Part shown: positions 55,585 through 56,447 of the stretch, one piece after another
Position numbering within the stretch: the stretch's first letter is position 1
Layout of the letters: the number at the start of each line of letters is the position of its first letter
Assembly (NCBI GenBank): GCA_903871805.1
Contig: CAIQIE010000281.1
Coordinates: 1 to 56,447, forward strand
Direction: 5' to 3'
DNA length: 56,447 nucleotides
From: an uncultured Planctomycetaceae bacterium
GTDB lineage: Bacteria > Planctomycetota > Planctomycetia > Planctomycetales > Planctomycetaceae
Translations under genes and position numbers: made by a program
The notes under the pieces: generated by a model
Databases searched by the model: none
What the model saw: only the letters and a program-made list of their open reading frames with translations
Told to the model about the DNA's origin: nothing

Positions 55585-55944
55585 TTACAAAAAAACGACC
55601 AGCCCAACGGCCAGCGCTGTCATCGCCGCCAGAAGTACGGCAGCAGCGCTCAGATCCTTCACCTGCCCGGCCAGCGGACGCCATTCCGGACTGACCAGAT
55701 TCGTCAGGAATTCGATCGCCGTATTAAACGTCTCGGCGACCCAAACAAGTCCCACGGCAAGAAGCAGCAGCGCCAGGTCCCGCCGCGTTCTGTTCGTAAT
55801 TACGGCCAGCAGCAGAACCGCCACCGTCGCCAGCAGATGCACCCTCGCATTGGGCTGAGTCCGCAGCAGGATCGTGAGGCCACGCCAGGCAAATCCAAAA
55901 CTGCTGATTCGCCGACCAATCACTGTTCTGAACCCGATCCACAT
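55585..55944 (-). CDS. Diacylglycerol/undecaprenol kinase (DgkA family)
   Basis: 119 residues from the ATG at 55944; a GTG at 55953 is possible. A small integral membrane kinase with three hydrophobic helices: RVHLLATVAVLLLAVI, DLALLLLAVGLVWVAETFNTAIEFLTNL and VKDLSAAAVLLAAMTALAVGLVVFL. The signature E-x-x-N-T-A-I-E is visible in AETFNTAIEFL and the second conserved block is KDLSAAAVLLAA. The enzyme phosphorylates diacylglycerol or undecaprenol in the inner membrane to recycle lipid for envelope synthesis. It faces the ExeA-like gene across about 100 bases and has no other partner here. Confidence 0.93.
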   Translation of the reverse strand: MWIGFRTVIGRRISSFGFAWRGLTILLRTQPNARVHLLATVAVLLLAVITNRTRRDLALLLLAVGLVWVAETFNTAIEFLTNLVSPEWRPLAGQVKDLSAAAVLLAAMTALAVGLVVFL

Positions 55945-55962
55945 AACGCACACATCCCGTCA

Positions 55963-55990
55963 GACACAAAAAAGTGTCAGGCACAGTTCA
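55963..55990. repeat. Short REP-like hairpin
   Basis: GACAC (55963-55967) and GTGTC (55974-55978) flank AAAAAA. Read on the minus strand, CTGTGCCTGACAC then TTTTTT resembles the GTGCCTGACACC-type short repeats I recall from many bacterial genomes. Only one copy is present in the window. It lies just upstream of the kinase start. Confidence 0.4.
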
Positions 55991-56121
55991 ACCCCGTCGG
56001 CCGTGGGAATGTTACCATAAGTCATCGACCTTGTCGTTGCCTGTGAGACCTCCCTCGTTCTGTATGCAGGAACCGATACAGAAAAGGCACCAACGAGAAA
56101 CGCACGGCGGCGGGCACCGTT

Positions 56122-56447
56122 TCATGGCTCTGTCCTGCTGGCTCGCTTCCACCTGAAAATTGCCTGCGAAAAGTGTTGAACCAGCGTGGCGATGCCTTCC
56201 CGCACTGCAAAGGACTGGCAGCGTAACGGCAAGGTGCGATCCAGCCTGGAGCTGGAAGAGAATCGCCGTTGGCAGGCAACGCGCCGCGAATGGAAAACGA
56301 TGCATTCACGCATCTCAACGTGGCGGAGCGACAGAATTCCGCAGACACATTCCGACTCCAGCTGCCATGTGGCATCCCGAGCCAGCGTGGGCCGCGAATC
56401 TCCCTGCGGAAACAAACTCAGACGGGCCCACGGAAATCGATCGCGGC
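56122..56447 (-). CDS. Unidentified protein, C-terminal part (5' end outside window)
   Basis: The minus-strand frame is open from the right edge of the window to a TGA at 56122, about 107 residues. It reads FPWARLSLFPQGDSRP, then RDATWQLESECVCGILSLRH, and ends FSQAIFRWKRASRTEP. Codon choice looks more like the neighbouring genes than the other frames here do. The cysteine content is high and no family is recognised. It could also be non-coding; the start lies beyond the window. Confidence 0.35.
   Translation of the reverse strand, partial: RDRFPWARLSLFPQGDSRPTLARDATWQLESECVCGILSLRHVEMRECIVFHSRRVACQRRFSSSSRLDRTLPLRCQSFAVREGIATLVQHFSQAIFRWKRASRTEP

Overview
The window is a 56 kb stretch of a bacterial chromosome that I read as Planctomycetota. 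The lineage call rests on gene content: two very large exported 'PVC-type' beta-propeller/HEAT/cytochrome c proteins, several Tat-exported Gfo/Idh/MocA oxidoreductases, a sigma factor of the ECF-like kind that sits next to a Ser/Thr kinase with a C-terminal tetratricopeptide region, a BatA/VWA membrane protein, an ExeA-type ATPase and a ThuA protein. Genes lie on both strands in short runs, with many 200-700 base spacers. I found no tRNA, rRNA, CRISPR array, transposase, phage gene or plasmid function. Most of the window is ordinary chromosome.

Left part (1-16,000): the end of a PLP aminotransferase coupled to an EpmA-like EF-P lysine ligase, an EamA transporter, a first cytochrome c dehydrogenase (3214-6798), a VOC protein, a Cys/Pro-rich exported protein, an AddB-like protein with a RecB-type nuclease domain but no visible helicase partner, a Tat-exported alpha/beta hydrolase, and an orphan sugar-binding lipoprotein. 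Middle-left (16,400-24,400): housekeeping genes argS, tsaE and trpB, then a beta-propeller protein and a C-terminal processing protease.

Middle (24,900-33,200): a block of exported proteins that suggests scavenging of glycans or sugar derivatives: two Gfo/Idh/MocA oxidoreductases, a Tat metallophosphoesterase, a small secreted protein, and a LamG/sialate-O-acetylesterase. Then come the kinase and sigma pair (33,539-37,098), a dihydrodipicolinate-synthase-family aldolase, an orphan VWA protein, a sulfotransferase and a ThuA protein. The ThuA gene diverges from a run holding the second dehydrogenase (44,052-48,059, fused to an alpha/beta hydrolase) and a PQQ-like propeller protein.

Right part (49,400-56,447): a repeat-rich spacer, a PurS-PurL fusion, a GspB-like single-pass membrane protein followed by an ExeA-like ATPase, a diacylglycerol/undecaprenol kinase and the edge of an unidentified gene.

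The observations I would follow first are the fused hydrolase-dehydrogenase-cytochrome, the GspB/ExeA-like pair with no visible secretin, short GGGAC-rich repeats found in three spacers between convergent genes, a small element with 9-base inverted ends (33,350-33,458), and perfect palindromes in front of the fused dehydrogenase and the ExeA gene. None of these amounts to a demonstrated new system. Functions are assigned by recognising motifs by eye, without database searches.
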